Positions 54,639 to 64,000 of a DNA stretch of 64,000 bases are shown piece after piece. Under the pieces are notes generated by a model, which saw only the letters and a list, made by a program, of their open reading frames with translations, had not been told where the DNA came from and made no database searches. Position 1 is the first letter of the stretch; each line of letters opens with the position of its first letter. Source of the stretch: Phallus indusiatus (Eukaryota > Basidiomycota > Agaricomycetes > Phallales > Phallaceae). The stretch covers positions 434,001 to 498,000 of the forward strand of contig JAQFWX010000028.1 of assembly GCA_027605045.1 (NCBI GenBank), given 5' to 3'. The position numbers and the translations under genes are program-made.

Positions 54639-56228
54639 TCAAATGGGCTCAGTACCACGGGAAGCTTCCCAAGTTTCAGCACCCTAGAGATGATAAATTT
54701 CATCAGATGAGCAAGCAGCGAGGCAACATTTACAGAGGAATTTATTACAGTGTAATTTATCGCCACCAAGTTGGATGGACGACGTGTACTCCATTCACCG
54801 CTAGTGATATTTGCGGCGATATGAATATTTGGGTTGGGGTTTTCTTCTACCGCTTTCGCTACCGAAGGCGATTCCGTAAGGGGTCGCAAAATAGCACTCT
54901 TGTGAGGCCTGGGAGTGTCTTATTTTAAAGAAGACAAGGCGAAATGTGAATATAACTGAATTACCTTAGAAAATATATCAAACTCCATCTCGTGTACTTG
55001 CCTTGTTCTCCAGGGGCCGGGACGATGAGGTGCAGATTGGATCGTCTTTTAGATATATGTGACGTTAATATATTTCCGGTTTCTATTTTGAAAAAATAAT
55101 CTTAAAATATTCCTCCAGAGTAAATTGCAAGTGCGTCGCCAATATTACAAACGACATGTCCTTCTACTAGAGGCTAAGACGTTGGAATATATTATAATTA
55201 AAATAAGCAATTCCGGTTCGGAAATACTGGCCTTCACCAACTTCCAATCTTGATCTTTGACGTCGTACATTTTCAGACCACCTATTTTCTGATGATACAC
55301 CATCGACTTTCATCGAGAAAGCAGAAGGTACTGTGATTAAAATGCTCATTGTATGCGTTCAGAAGCTATTCTCGAGCTCACCAAAGACCCAAGGTCGGTA
55401 TGCGGAACCATTGAAACTGTATCGGGTTTTACATTAGGCGGGTTGCGGATAACCCGGCATTCACTCTGGCTCTCAAGATCATACTGATGTTTCTCAAGAA
55501 GACTTCCGGGAAGTAATTGGAGATAACTGCCAAATATTTGTATGATGTTGCAAGTAGCCTTTTCTGAGTCTTCAACAAATCGTTTGACGTCCGGCATTGC
55601 CTCCATGTAAGGCTTGGGATACTCGCTTGGGGAGATATTAGCATATCTCAATGCATCATTCTTCCAGACGCTAATCAAACCATTGATCTTCGAGTCCGCT
55701 GTTATATAGAAAATACTTACTTCAAGTAGAACTCAATTGTATCCCTCGTCCCATATTTGTCCACAATACCCCCACCAGATGACTTGAACCTAAATGATAG
55801 GTTGTCATTTTGTTAACAGGCAACGTGACTACACTGACAGGACTCAATACCTACTTTGGAGTAAGGTTAGCTTCTTCAGCTCGTTCATACCGTGACTTTT
55901 CACTCAAAGGTACACAGTTCTAACACCTCCTTGCTGATTTTCCACATAGATTCTACATCAATGTCGTAGTTTCTAAGACTAAAATCGACCAGTGAACACA
56001 AATTCTGAGCCTAGAACAAAATGCATACTAAAAAAACCCGCTCGTGGTACATGCATCCCATAATAAATATTATTATCTCAAAACCAAAAACTCAAAGTAA
56101 ACCCAGCCTGCCTTTTCTGCTTTATCATCGGCAAGCAATTTGGCATAGTCGATTGAGACCAGAGGGTACACGGCAACGTCTTCTGGAAAAGAAGAAAGTG
56201 AGGCTATATCCTCGGTCACAGCAGCCAT
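54639..56228 (-). CDS. 2OG-Fe(II) oxygenase (isopenicillin-N-synthase-like), possibly decaying
   Basis: Non-haem iron dioxygenase of the IPNS-like family common in basidiomycetes. Start MAAVTEDIASLSSFPEDV. Segments: FSLRNYDIDVESMWKISKEVLEL, LSEKSRYERAEEANLTPK, FKSSGGGIVDKYGTRDTIEFYLN, VWKNDALRYANISPSEYPKPYMEAMP, CNIIQIFGSYLQLLPGS, VSMVPHTDLGSL (HxD ligands), GGLKMYDVKDQDW, GHVVCNIGDALAIYSGGI, RSNLHLIVPAPGEQ (second His), WSLIYFLR, RPHKSAILRPLTESPSVAKAVEENP, ITSGEWSTRR and a last exon ending TWEASRGTEPI. Two oddities: a one-base frame change near 55911-55918 (between LEL and LSEK), and a donor after SGGI that reads TTAAGA where GTAAGA would fit. So it may be a young pseudogene. A paralogue starts at the right edge of the window. 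Confidence 0.75.
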
Positions 56229-57411
56229 TCTGATTTCAAGCTCAAAAAAAAATCAAATCAATCCTCTGGAATTTATACATTCCTGGGCTGTTGCAAGAAT
56301 TGCTTCAAGCTTTCTAAGAGGTAAAGGGCAAATCGTTTCAAGACCGAATTGTCGGAGAAAACTGGGTTGATTATTTAATTTGTGTTAATAAATGGCAATC
56401 AAGGCTCTAACCGACATTCGCATTTTTCTTGGGTTTATATGCAAAGTTAGAGTCTTGTTTTGTTTATCAACCTACCGGATTTTTCCAAAACATTTTCTGA
56501 ACTATTTCGTGAGCTGTTGTTCCGTAAGTTTCGTGGCTTTCAAGAGGCCGAGTGCCGTATGCTAAATGCGTCTCGTCAACGTAATTTATATCATTCCCAT
56601 ATAAGACGGCAAACTGCACTAGCGGCAGAAGACGTCAATGAAACGATAGAAAAGAGGAGGGATGTGTGACCGTGAAATCTCAAATAAAAGGCCTATGCCT
56701 GATAACCGGAGGATAAAACGATGATCTATAATCAGAAAATGAGGGGATTAAATACAGATATGTTAATTAAAATAAACAAAAGAACGAAAAAAAGAAATGG
56801 AAGAGGGAAAGAAAGGAAGGCAAATGAAAGAAAGGAGCATAGGCATGACCAAATAAAGGAGTATCCACGGGGTGGACGCGAACAAAGGATGAGCAAAATA
56901 GACTCCGACGAGCGCTAAGCACGCACGCGTAGGGAGACGCTCCCTCACATTGATTGAAGTTTGATTCTTGACTCCGCCCTTGTCGAATGCTGGCGCCTGA
57001 GCAAGAAACACGGCCCAGGTGAATAAAATTTCAGACGGCGGGTTTTCCTCTTCTTAGAATACTAGTATAGATCTTTAATTAGTGCTGAAGAGTAATAAAA
57101 ATATCTCGTTGATTGGAAGGTAGTATCCAGAGTGGGAGCATGATTTCAATCTGAAAATGAATGAAGAAGAAAGAGAAAGAAAACCATTTTCAAGTGATTT
57201 ATCAATAAAAACCAGGCTTTTCGCCATTGTGGCAGTCGTAATCCGAGTTTTTTTAGCTTCAAGTGTGGTGCAACGAATTTCACAACTCGTGGTTGACTTC
57301 CTGGAGTGATTATGATACTAATAATATCCATACTGTTTTGGAAAATAGTTTCTGTTTTGCTGTTTTAATTTTTTGTGCTTTTGATTATCTCTGAGTCGCA
57401 TATTACTGGCC
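56229..57411. other. Unassigned interval upstream of the oxygenase gene
   Basis: AT-rich with purine-rich tracts (56750-56850). The 65-82-codon ORFs on both strands here are low complexity and not supported. Confidence 0.4.
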
Positions 57412-57977
57412 GTAATACATCACCGCGACACTCGGACTTGACACATGATAAACAAGATATAATCTCAACTGCAGAACCGAAGGAGGTGCCATCGTGATAC
57501 GCGTCGGCTGCTCCAACGTCCTGAGCCTCTCGGCTCACTTGCTCAGATCACTGATGAATCGATGACCTCCTGAGTGCAGTGCCACAAACGTACCTATTCT
57601 ATCTGTTTGCAAGATGTCGCAATTGATTAAGCCTTGATTGGAATTTAAAAATAATAATCCGAATGCCGGTGGAAAGACTATGACCTTGACCTAAATACTG
57701 CGTGCGATTGCCATGTTGTCTGCAAGCAGCGATTATCCACAGTATGCACATTTAAACTGAAATATCTCAACACCAAATTCAGTAGTTTCTGTTGCGAGCT
57801 ACATTTTTTTTTTGAATATCAAAACTGCAATCCAGACTTCGAATCATATCACTGAGACCCCACCTTAGTTCCACGGGTACTAGCAACCAGTCTCAGGCTC
57901 GCCTAGCCCTACGTCTATCCGTACCTCTATCTATATGCTGCGGACGAACAGTTTTTTCTGATTGCTGTGATCATTAG

Positions 57978-57985
57978 TATAAAAG
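57978..57985 (+). promoter_or_regulatory. TATA box of DUF6534 gene copy A
   Basis: TATAAAAG lies 61 nt upstream of the ATG at 58039. The equivalent TATAAAAA lies at 61156 in the second copy. Confidence 0.55.
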
Positions 57986-58038
57986 GCGAAGACCTCTCAT
58001 TCAAAGACGTTCTTTCACTCAATCTCCCGGAGTCAGTT

Positions 58039-59673
58039 ATGGCTAACAGCGTAGAACCAATGTATGCATATAATTATTAATCTCTAGAATTGCTGACTTA
58101 GCGACATTTAAGCTTCGGTCCTATGCTCATCGGTGTCTTTCTCAATAGTATATTATACGGCGTGAGCTATTATTCTGAACATCCGACACTCACGTCCTAT
58201 GTTGACTGATTGGTCCAGGTTTTTATTGTTCAGGTAGATAACATTATCAGAGCTAAAACCTCACACCAAGCTTTTATTTTAGGCAATTATATATCATCAG
58301 AACTATAAACGGTGAGGGACCAAGAGCTTTTACCTCATAACTCTGACAGCAACTTCAGCGACCCAAAATGGATTCGATATCTAGTAGGTTTTTGTAGCAA
58401 TGAACACAACTATGCATTTCACTTTCCCCTCCTTTATCAAGGTCTTGTATTTGTTCATTTGCGAGACTCTCAACACACTTTGTGACATTGGGATGATGTA
58501 CGAGCCACTAGTTGCTCGCTTCGGTATATACCTATTCGCTGGTTGACATTGGGGTGCGAGATAACCTTGTTATTAGGAACTGAAAGGGCGGTCACGAGGG
58601 TGCCAATACGTATGTAAATTTATGTCTTGGAGCTCAGGCTAATTATATGTTACATAGTATTTACAGCAGGTGAGGGCCCGGGAGAGGCGTTTCATAGTTC
58701 CCTTATCGTCTTACGACTTCTCTCAAGACCCAATGTTGACGGTATTAAACATTCATTCGTAAAGTCTAGCTTGGGTTTAAAAGTTTACAAAGGTGCTTAT
58801 ATCTACACCGGTTCAACTTTTTGTCTGTTGGCGAATAAAGGTGTTGTTCAAGCTGGTAGGAGCGAGATTTCAAGCCATGTCAGCTTTTATCGCCTTTCTT
58901 TCTATCTGTTCATTCGGTGGGTGAGTTTTTGACTCTGATATTATGGATAACTAATAATTTCATCAATTTGAGACAGTTGGGGGAATATCTCTTTCTGTTT
59001 TTAATGGCCACATACCAAAATTTAGTGAACTCGGTGATGCTCGCTGGGCTATCACTCTTTGGCTTGTTTCCTCAGCTGTAGTGGATCTTTCTATAACTAT
59101 ATGTCTGGTATACGCATTCGTAAGTCTATCAACCTCCTCTTAACCGAAATATTATTTATTATTCTTCATATCAGCGGAAATGTCGAACAGGAATAAAGAA
59201 AACTGACAATGCCATGAATAGAAATATCCGGCGTAATTATAAACCTTTGTTCACCAATGCCTCTGAGGCTTACAGTCGAAATAGTCGCCATTCACACAGG
59301 TGCCATTACTTCAACGTTCGCGATCCTGGATTTTCTGGTCTTTCAGACTGTTCCCGTAAGTGATAATATGAACTTATTAGTGGGCTGAAACACACATAAC
59401 TTTTTGATTTTAAAGCAAACATCAGCGTATGTTGCCTTTGCTTTCATTCGCGCACAGAATAACCCTAACCCAAACATAGTAATTTTGCATTCGACTTCGC
59501 CCTTGGGAAGTTGTATTCTAATTCGTTGTTGTCCACCTTCAACGCCAGAGCATATTCTAGAAACGACGTGGAAGATACTACCAATTATAATATCTTGTTC
59601 GGGCCCCAGGAAAATACCCAATCTACTGTGAGGATCTCGTGTAACTTTTTTCTCGTTCTTATATTTTACTGAA
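58039..59673 (+). CDS. DUF6534-domain seven-helix membrane protein, copy A
   Basis: Member of a large basidiomycete family of unknown function with about seven membrane helices. Many short exons: MANSVEPI, FGPMLIGVFLNSILYG, VFIVQ, a 32-nt exon reading AIIYHQNYK, RDPKWIRYLVLYLFICETLNTLCDIGMMYEPLVARF, GTERAVTRVPI, VLISTPVQLFVCWRIKVLFKLVG, MSAFIAFLSICSF, VGGISLSVFNGHIPKFSEL, WAITLWLVSSAVVDLSITICLVYAF, RTGIKKTDNAMNRNIR, VEIVAIHTGAITSTFAILDFLVF and FAFDFALGKLYSNSLLSTFNAR, the last being the conserved C-terminal DUF6534 signature. The tail has NYNILFGPQENTQ. The first exon is 23 nt. The model ends at TGA 59671-59673. The exon around 58680-58740 is uncertain. No certain lesion. Confidence 0.8.
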
Positions 59674-60090
59674 CGCGGGAAATTGAGTCTTTGGATCGAC
59701 CAGTTTTATTTCCCCGAACTTTGAGCGGTAACTTTGAATTGGCACAGGTGTCAAATGATTCACAGTGTAAAGTCGACTCGATCAGTAGGATGGAACCGGA
59801 TTTGAAGCGTACAGAATCCATACCCGTTTAATAGTTGCATTGTTCAAAACGTGCCCTTCGAACAAAAATCTCTCATTTTAACTCTCTAGAACAATTTGAG
59901 ATACCCGTACCACAGCGACGTACATCGTGATGATACTGGAGATAGTATTCTGATATAGTATATGCTCGCGCGCCAATAGAATAACCACACTTCTTTCTCG
60001 ATATTTGTGCAAATTTTATTGGAATTGTTCTTGCTCATCCTTGTAGTAATTGAGGTATCTGATTCACCTGATCGCCAGTCAGACTTCAAT

Positions 60091-60347
60091 GGAAAATGTT
60101 CTTGATCTAAAAATAGTTGATTTTGGTCAAATTCATGATCCTAAAACCCAAAACAAGGCATAATTTGCATGTTCACCCTATGCCGTTTTTTGGCCGGAAG
60201 GGTATTATAAATCAAGAGGTATTGGAAGAACTATGAACTTTTGGTCCGAATCCCCGCCTACCAACTCGGGAGACGGCGATTTCTGTGACCTATTAGAGGC
60301 TATGAATTATGAGACGTATGCATTATTAGGGGTTCTACTGTACATCA
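60091..60347. other. Spacer between DUF6534 duplication units
   Basis: AT-rich, with no gene and no similarity noticed to the flanks of the second unit. Confidence 0.4.
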
Positions 60348-60419
60348 CTGCGACACTCGGACTTGACACATGATAAACAAGATACAATCCCAACTGCAGA
60401 ACAAGGAGGTACCATCGTG

Positions 60420-60676
60420 TAAGAGTCTGGACTCTCTTGATCTGTCCGAGACGTCCGAGTCGGGGACTTCGGACTGTTTATAATCTTATCTTTTGTTAGT
60501 CTTCACTTACAAATCGTTTCCGAAACGACTTGCTTATATTTCTTTTTTATATAAGTAATTAGATAATCGTTTTATTAGGTATATATACTCGAGATGTAGA
60601 TATTTTAGTTCTTTAGCTTCTTTTACGAAGACTATCTGCACTCATTTTGTGTGATCTCCCTTTGTTGCTGAAGTTC
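60420..60676. mobile_element. 257-bp insertion with 5-bp target duplication, solo-LTR-like
   Basis: The insertion is present only in unit B. In unit A the sequence CATCGTGATACG is continuous; here TCGTG is doubled (60415-60419 and 60677-60681) around 257 bp that begin TAAGAGTCTGGACTC and hold a TATATAAG-like stretch. A 5-bp duplication suits an LTR element. It lacks clean TG...CA ends, so solo LTR is a tentative label. Confidence 0.65.
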
Positions 60677-61155
60677 TCGTGATACGCCTCGGTTGCTCCA
60701 ATGTCCTGAGCCTCTCGGCTCACTTGCTCAGATCATTGATGAATCGATGACCTCCTGAGTGCAGTGCCACAAACGTACCTATTCCGTCTGTTTGCATTAT
60801 GTCACAATTGATTAAGCTTTGATGAGAATTTAAAAACAATAATCGTGGAAAGACTATGATCTTGACCCAAACACTGCATAGTACGGTTGCCATGTTGCAA
60901 TTGTCTGTTAGCACTGGTTATTCACAGTATGCACATTTTAACTGAAATACATTCCAACACTAAATTCGATAGTTTCTGTTGCGAGCTACATTTTTTCTGA
61001 ATATTCAAGACTGTAATCCAGACTTCTAATCATCTCACTGAGACCCCACCTTATGTAGTTCCACGGGTTGCAACCAGTCTCAGACTCGCCTTCCCGTACT
61101 TTTATCTATATGCTGCGGACGAACAGTTTTTTTTTCTGATTGCTGTGATCATTAG

Positions 61156-61163
61156 TATAAAAA
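61156..61163 (+). promoter_or_regulatory. TATA box of DUF6534 gene copy B
   Basis: TATAAAAA lies 58 nt upstream of the ATG at 61214, matching the position in copy A. Confidence 0.55.
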
Positions 61164-61213
61164 GCGAAGACAGTCTGTTCACAGATCTTTCACTCAACGT
61201 CCTAAAGTCAGTT

Positions 61214-62856
61214 ATGGCTAATAGCGTGGAACCAATGTATGCATATAATTATTGATCTCTAGAATTGCTGACTTAGTGACGTTAAGCTTCGGTCCTATGC
61301 TCATCGGTGTCTTTCTCAATAGTATATTATACGGCGTGAGCTATCATTCTGAGCTTCCGACACTTACGTCCCTATGTTTACTGATTGGCCCAGATTCTTA
61401 TTGTTCAGGTAGATAACGTTATCAGAGCTATAAACCTCACACCAACATTTTATTTGAGGCAATTATATATCATCAGAACTATAAACGGTGAGGGAACAAG
61501 AGGTTTTACTTCATAAATCTGATAACAACTTCAGCGACCCCAAATGGATTCGATATCTAGTAGGTTTTTGTAACAATGAACGCAACTATGCATTTCACTT
61601 CCCCCTATCAAGGTCTTGTATTTGTTCATTTGTGAGACTCTAAACACACTTTGTGACATTGGGATGATGTACGAACCACTCGTTGCTCGCTTCGGTATAT
61701 ACTTATTCATTGGTTGACATTGGGATGCAAGATAACCTTGTTATTAGGAACTGAAAGGGCAGTCACAAGGGTACCGATACGTATGTAAAATTATGTCTCG
61801 GAGCTCAGGCTAATTATATGTTACATAGTATTTACAGCAGGTGAGGGCCCGGGAGAGGCGTTTCATAGTTCCCTTATCGTCTTACGACTTCTCTCAAGAC
61901 CCAATGTTGACGGTAGGTTGGTCACTCATTCGTAAAGTCTAGCTTGAGTTAAAAATTTTACATAGGTGCTCATATCCACACCGGTTCAACTTTTTGTCTG
62001 TTGGCGAATAAAGGTGTTGTTCCAGCTGGTACTAGTAGGAGCGAGATTTCATGCCATATCATCTTTTATCGCCTTTCTTTCTATCTGTTCATTCGGTGGG
62101 TGTATTTTTGACTCTGATATTACGGTTAACTAATAATTTCGTTATGTAATTTGAGACAGTTGGGGGAATATCTCTTTCTGTTTTTAATGGCCACATACCA
62201 AAATTTAGTGAACTCGGTGATGCTCGCTGGGCTATCACTCTTTGGCTTGTTTCCTCAGCTGTAGTGGATCTTTCTATAACTATATGTCTGGTATACGCAT
62301 TCGTAAGTCTATCAACCTCCTCTTGACCGAGATATTACTTAGCATTCCTTGTGTCAGCGGAAATGTCGAACAGGAGTAATGACAACTGACAATGCCATGA
62401 ATAGAAATATCCGGCGTAATTAGAAAACTTGTTCTTCAATGCCTTTGATGCTTACAGTCGAAATAGTCGCCATTCACACAGGTGCAATTACTTCTACGTT
62501 TGCGATCCTGGATTTTCTGGTCTTTCAGACTGTTCCCGTAAGTGATAATATGAACTTATTAATAAACTGATGCGCACATAAATTTTGATTTTAAAGCAAA
62601 CATCAGCGTATGTTGCCTTTGCTTTCATTCGCGCGCAGAATAACCCTAACCTGAACATAGTAATTTTGCATTCGACTTCGCCCTTGGGAAGTTGTATTCT
62701 AATTCGTTGTTGTCCACCTTCAACTCCAGAGCATATTCTAGTAGAAACGTAGTGGACGACACTACCAGTTATAATATCTTGTTCGGGCCCCAGGAAAACA
62801 CCCAGTCTACTGTGAGGGTCTCGTTTAATTTTTTTCTCGTTCTTACGTTTTACTGA
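61214..62856 (+). CDS. DUF6534-domain seven-helix membrane protein, copy B
   Basis: Close paralogue of the gene at 58039-59673 with the same exon order and splice sites, including the 23-nt first exon and the acceptor TTAAG before FGPMLIG. Differences include an in-frame 6-nt gain giving an extra Leu-Val in the VLFQLVLVGARF segment, and changes in the tail (SSRNVVDDTTSYNILF). The signature FAFDFALGKLYSNSLLSTFN is kept, and the stop lies at 62854-62856. The expected GTATTA donor near 58740 of copy A reads GTAGGT here, a better splice site. Function unknown; probably a plasma-membrane or endomembrane protein. Confidence 0.8.
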
Positions 62857-63273
62857 ACGTGGGAAATTGAGTCTTTGGATCGACCAGTTTTATTTCCCCG
62901 AGTTTTGGGTGATAACTTTGAATTGGCACAGGTGTTAAATGATTCACAGTGTAAAGTCGACTCGATCAGTAGGATGGAACCGGATTTGAAGCGTACAGAA
63001 TCCATACCCGTTTAATAGTTGCATTGTTCAAAACGTGCCCTTCGAACAAAAATCTCTCATTTTAACTCTCTAGAACAATTTGAGATACCCGTACCACAGC
63101 GACGTACATCGTGATGATACTGGAGATAGTATTCTGATATATACGCTCGCGCGCCAATAGAATCAACCACACTTCTTTCTCAATATTTGTGTAAATTTTT
63201 ATTGGAATTGTTCTTGCTCATCCTTGTAGTAATTGAGGTATCTGATTCACCTGATCGCCAGTCAGACTTCAAT

Positions 63274-63657
63274 GAAAAAGTGACAGTTCTACTGTCCAGA
63301 AAAAAGTTCCACAGCCCCACTTCCATCGAATTGAGTCAAAATTAGACATTGTCCAACACGTTTATTACCTGGCCATAGAGAAGACTGCGCAATCCCTGAC
63401 CGGTCTCTCAGAGGGTCTCAGGCTAAGATTTAGTGACCGACGTGCTATTATATGCACGAATTGCCTTCCTCCGATTACTACAATTCACTCTTCATCACCA
63501 TAAATATCATGTCCATTATCCATTATCGTACATACATACATAGATTCAAACATAATTTTCATAATCGTCCCATATTCTGGTGCACTCTGGCAGAGAGGGG
63601 TACATTGAGTAAACGGTCATCTACCTCATGAGATAAGGCTCCAGAAAATAAAGCGTC
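63274..63657. other. Unassigned interval between DUF6534 copy B and the right-edge oxygenase
   Basis: No supported ORF. It should contain the 3' end regions of both convergent genes. Confidence 0.4.
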
Positions 63658-64000
63658 TCAAGTTTTAATGGGCTCTGTGCCTCGAGAAGATTCCCAAGAT
63701 TGAGTACCCTATAAAAAACAATCAGCTAAGCGGCAGCCAGTAACACTTTGCTAAATTGAGATTCTTGCCTTGTAATTCTCAGTTCTGAAAGCCAACACGC
63801 GACGCTTAACCCACTCTCCGTTAGTGGTGTTCGGAGGAATATGGGGCATAGGGTTTTCTTCAACTGCCTTCGCTATCATAGGAGATTCCGTAAGGGCCCC
63901 CATGATAGCGCTGCTGTGCGGTCTGCGGGTAGATCCAAATTTAGATGCAGCATGATTACGTTTATAAAACGCGGAGTCAAAAGATACCTCAGGAAATATA
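63658..64000 (-). CDS. 2OG-Fe(II) oxygenase (isopenicillin-N-synthase-like), 3' end only
   Basis: C-terminal exons of a paralogue of the gene at 54639-56228. After a YFLR end and an intron come RPHSSAIMGALTESPMIAKAVEENP, NTTNGEWVKRRVLAFRTENYK and, after another intron, a last exon (63658-63708) ending SWESSRGTEPIKT. The matching residues in the other gene are TESPSVAKAVEENP and SRGTEPI. The last intron begins GCAAGA, a GC-AG intron; the other paralogue has GTAATA there. Iron ligands lie outside the window. Confidence 0.82.

Larger units (their letters stand above)
57412..60090. repeat. Tandem duplication unit A (DUF6534 gene)
   Basis: About 2.7 kb, starting near CATCACCGCGACACTCGG and ending near CGCCAGTCAGACTTCAATG. 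It recurs at 60348-63273 with high similarity through promoter, introns and 3' flank. The duplicated similarity is not limited to coding DNA, so it is a segmental duplication. Confidence 0.9.
60348..63273. repeat. Tandem duplication unit B (DUF6534 gene)
   Basis: Second copy of the 57412-60090 unit. It differs by scattered substitutions, small indels and one 257-bp insertion at 60420-60676. Confidence 0.9.

Noticed and set aside
59455..59480. Telomere-like AACCCTAACCC motif
   Set aside because: Only about two short units, lying inside a predicted intron of the DUF6534 gene and repeated in the second copy by segmental duplication. Not a telomeric tract.

Overview
This window is nuclear DNA from a basidiomycete, most likely an agaricomycete mushroom. 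Genes are dense and cut by many short GT-AG introns of about 45-80 nt. Several families are typical of mushrooms: FunK1-type kinases, DUF6534 seven-helix membrane proteins, GMC oxidoreductases, P450s and Ty3/Gypsy chromoviruses. There is no operon structure, CRISPR array or convincing intact tRNA gene. Exon models were built by hand from reading frame, splice signals and family motifs.

Layout. 1-1040: 5' part of a cytochrome P450 (-). 3.9-10.3 kb: a tandem segmental duplication; each unit holds a SUR7/PalI-type membrane protein gene (+) followed by a decayed FunK1 kinase (-). 11.0-11.9 kb: tRNA-like, SINE-like debris. 12.2-34.4 kb: a mostly housekeeping block with a zinc-finger-like protein, a phosphatidylserine decarboxylase family protein, two citrate-carrier (CTP1-type) paralogues on either side of uroporphyrinogen-III synthase, Rtt106, the AP-1 beta subunit, a JMJD4-like oxygenase, a transaldolase, an unknown 407-residue protein with a broken tandem copy, a GMC oxidoreductase and an M28 aminopeptidase.

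35.6-54.4 kb: one very stretched gene, a GH127 (DUF1680) beta-L-arabinofuranosidase. It contains three unrelated transposable elements: a PIF/Harbinger-like DNA transposon remnant (36179-37917), a Gypsy element with three ORFs (38762-46953) and a chromovirus (47071-53289). All three lie inside introns. Removing each element with one target-site copy leaves introns of 75, 53 and 55 nt, and the eleven exons join without a frame break into about 701 codons that keep the family's E-x-C and Cys-Cys zinc/nucleophile residues. This is the most striking feature of the window.

54.6-64 kb: two related 2OG-Fe(II) oxygenase genes (-), the second running off the window, bracket a 2.7-kb tandem duplication. 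Each copy carries a DUF6534 gene (+); the second copy also has a 257-bp insertion flanked by a 5-bp repeat.

The chromovirus shows a Tf1-like self-priming arrangement: an 11-nt primer-binding site complementary to the likely 5' end of its own transcript. Both LTR pairs look identical by eye, so both insertions are probably young.
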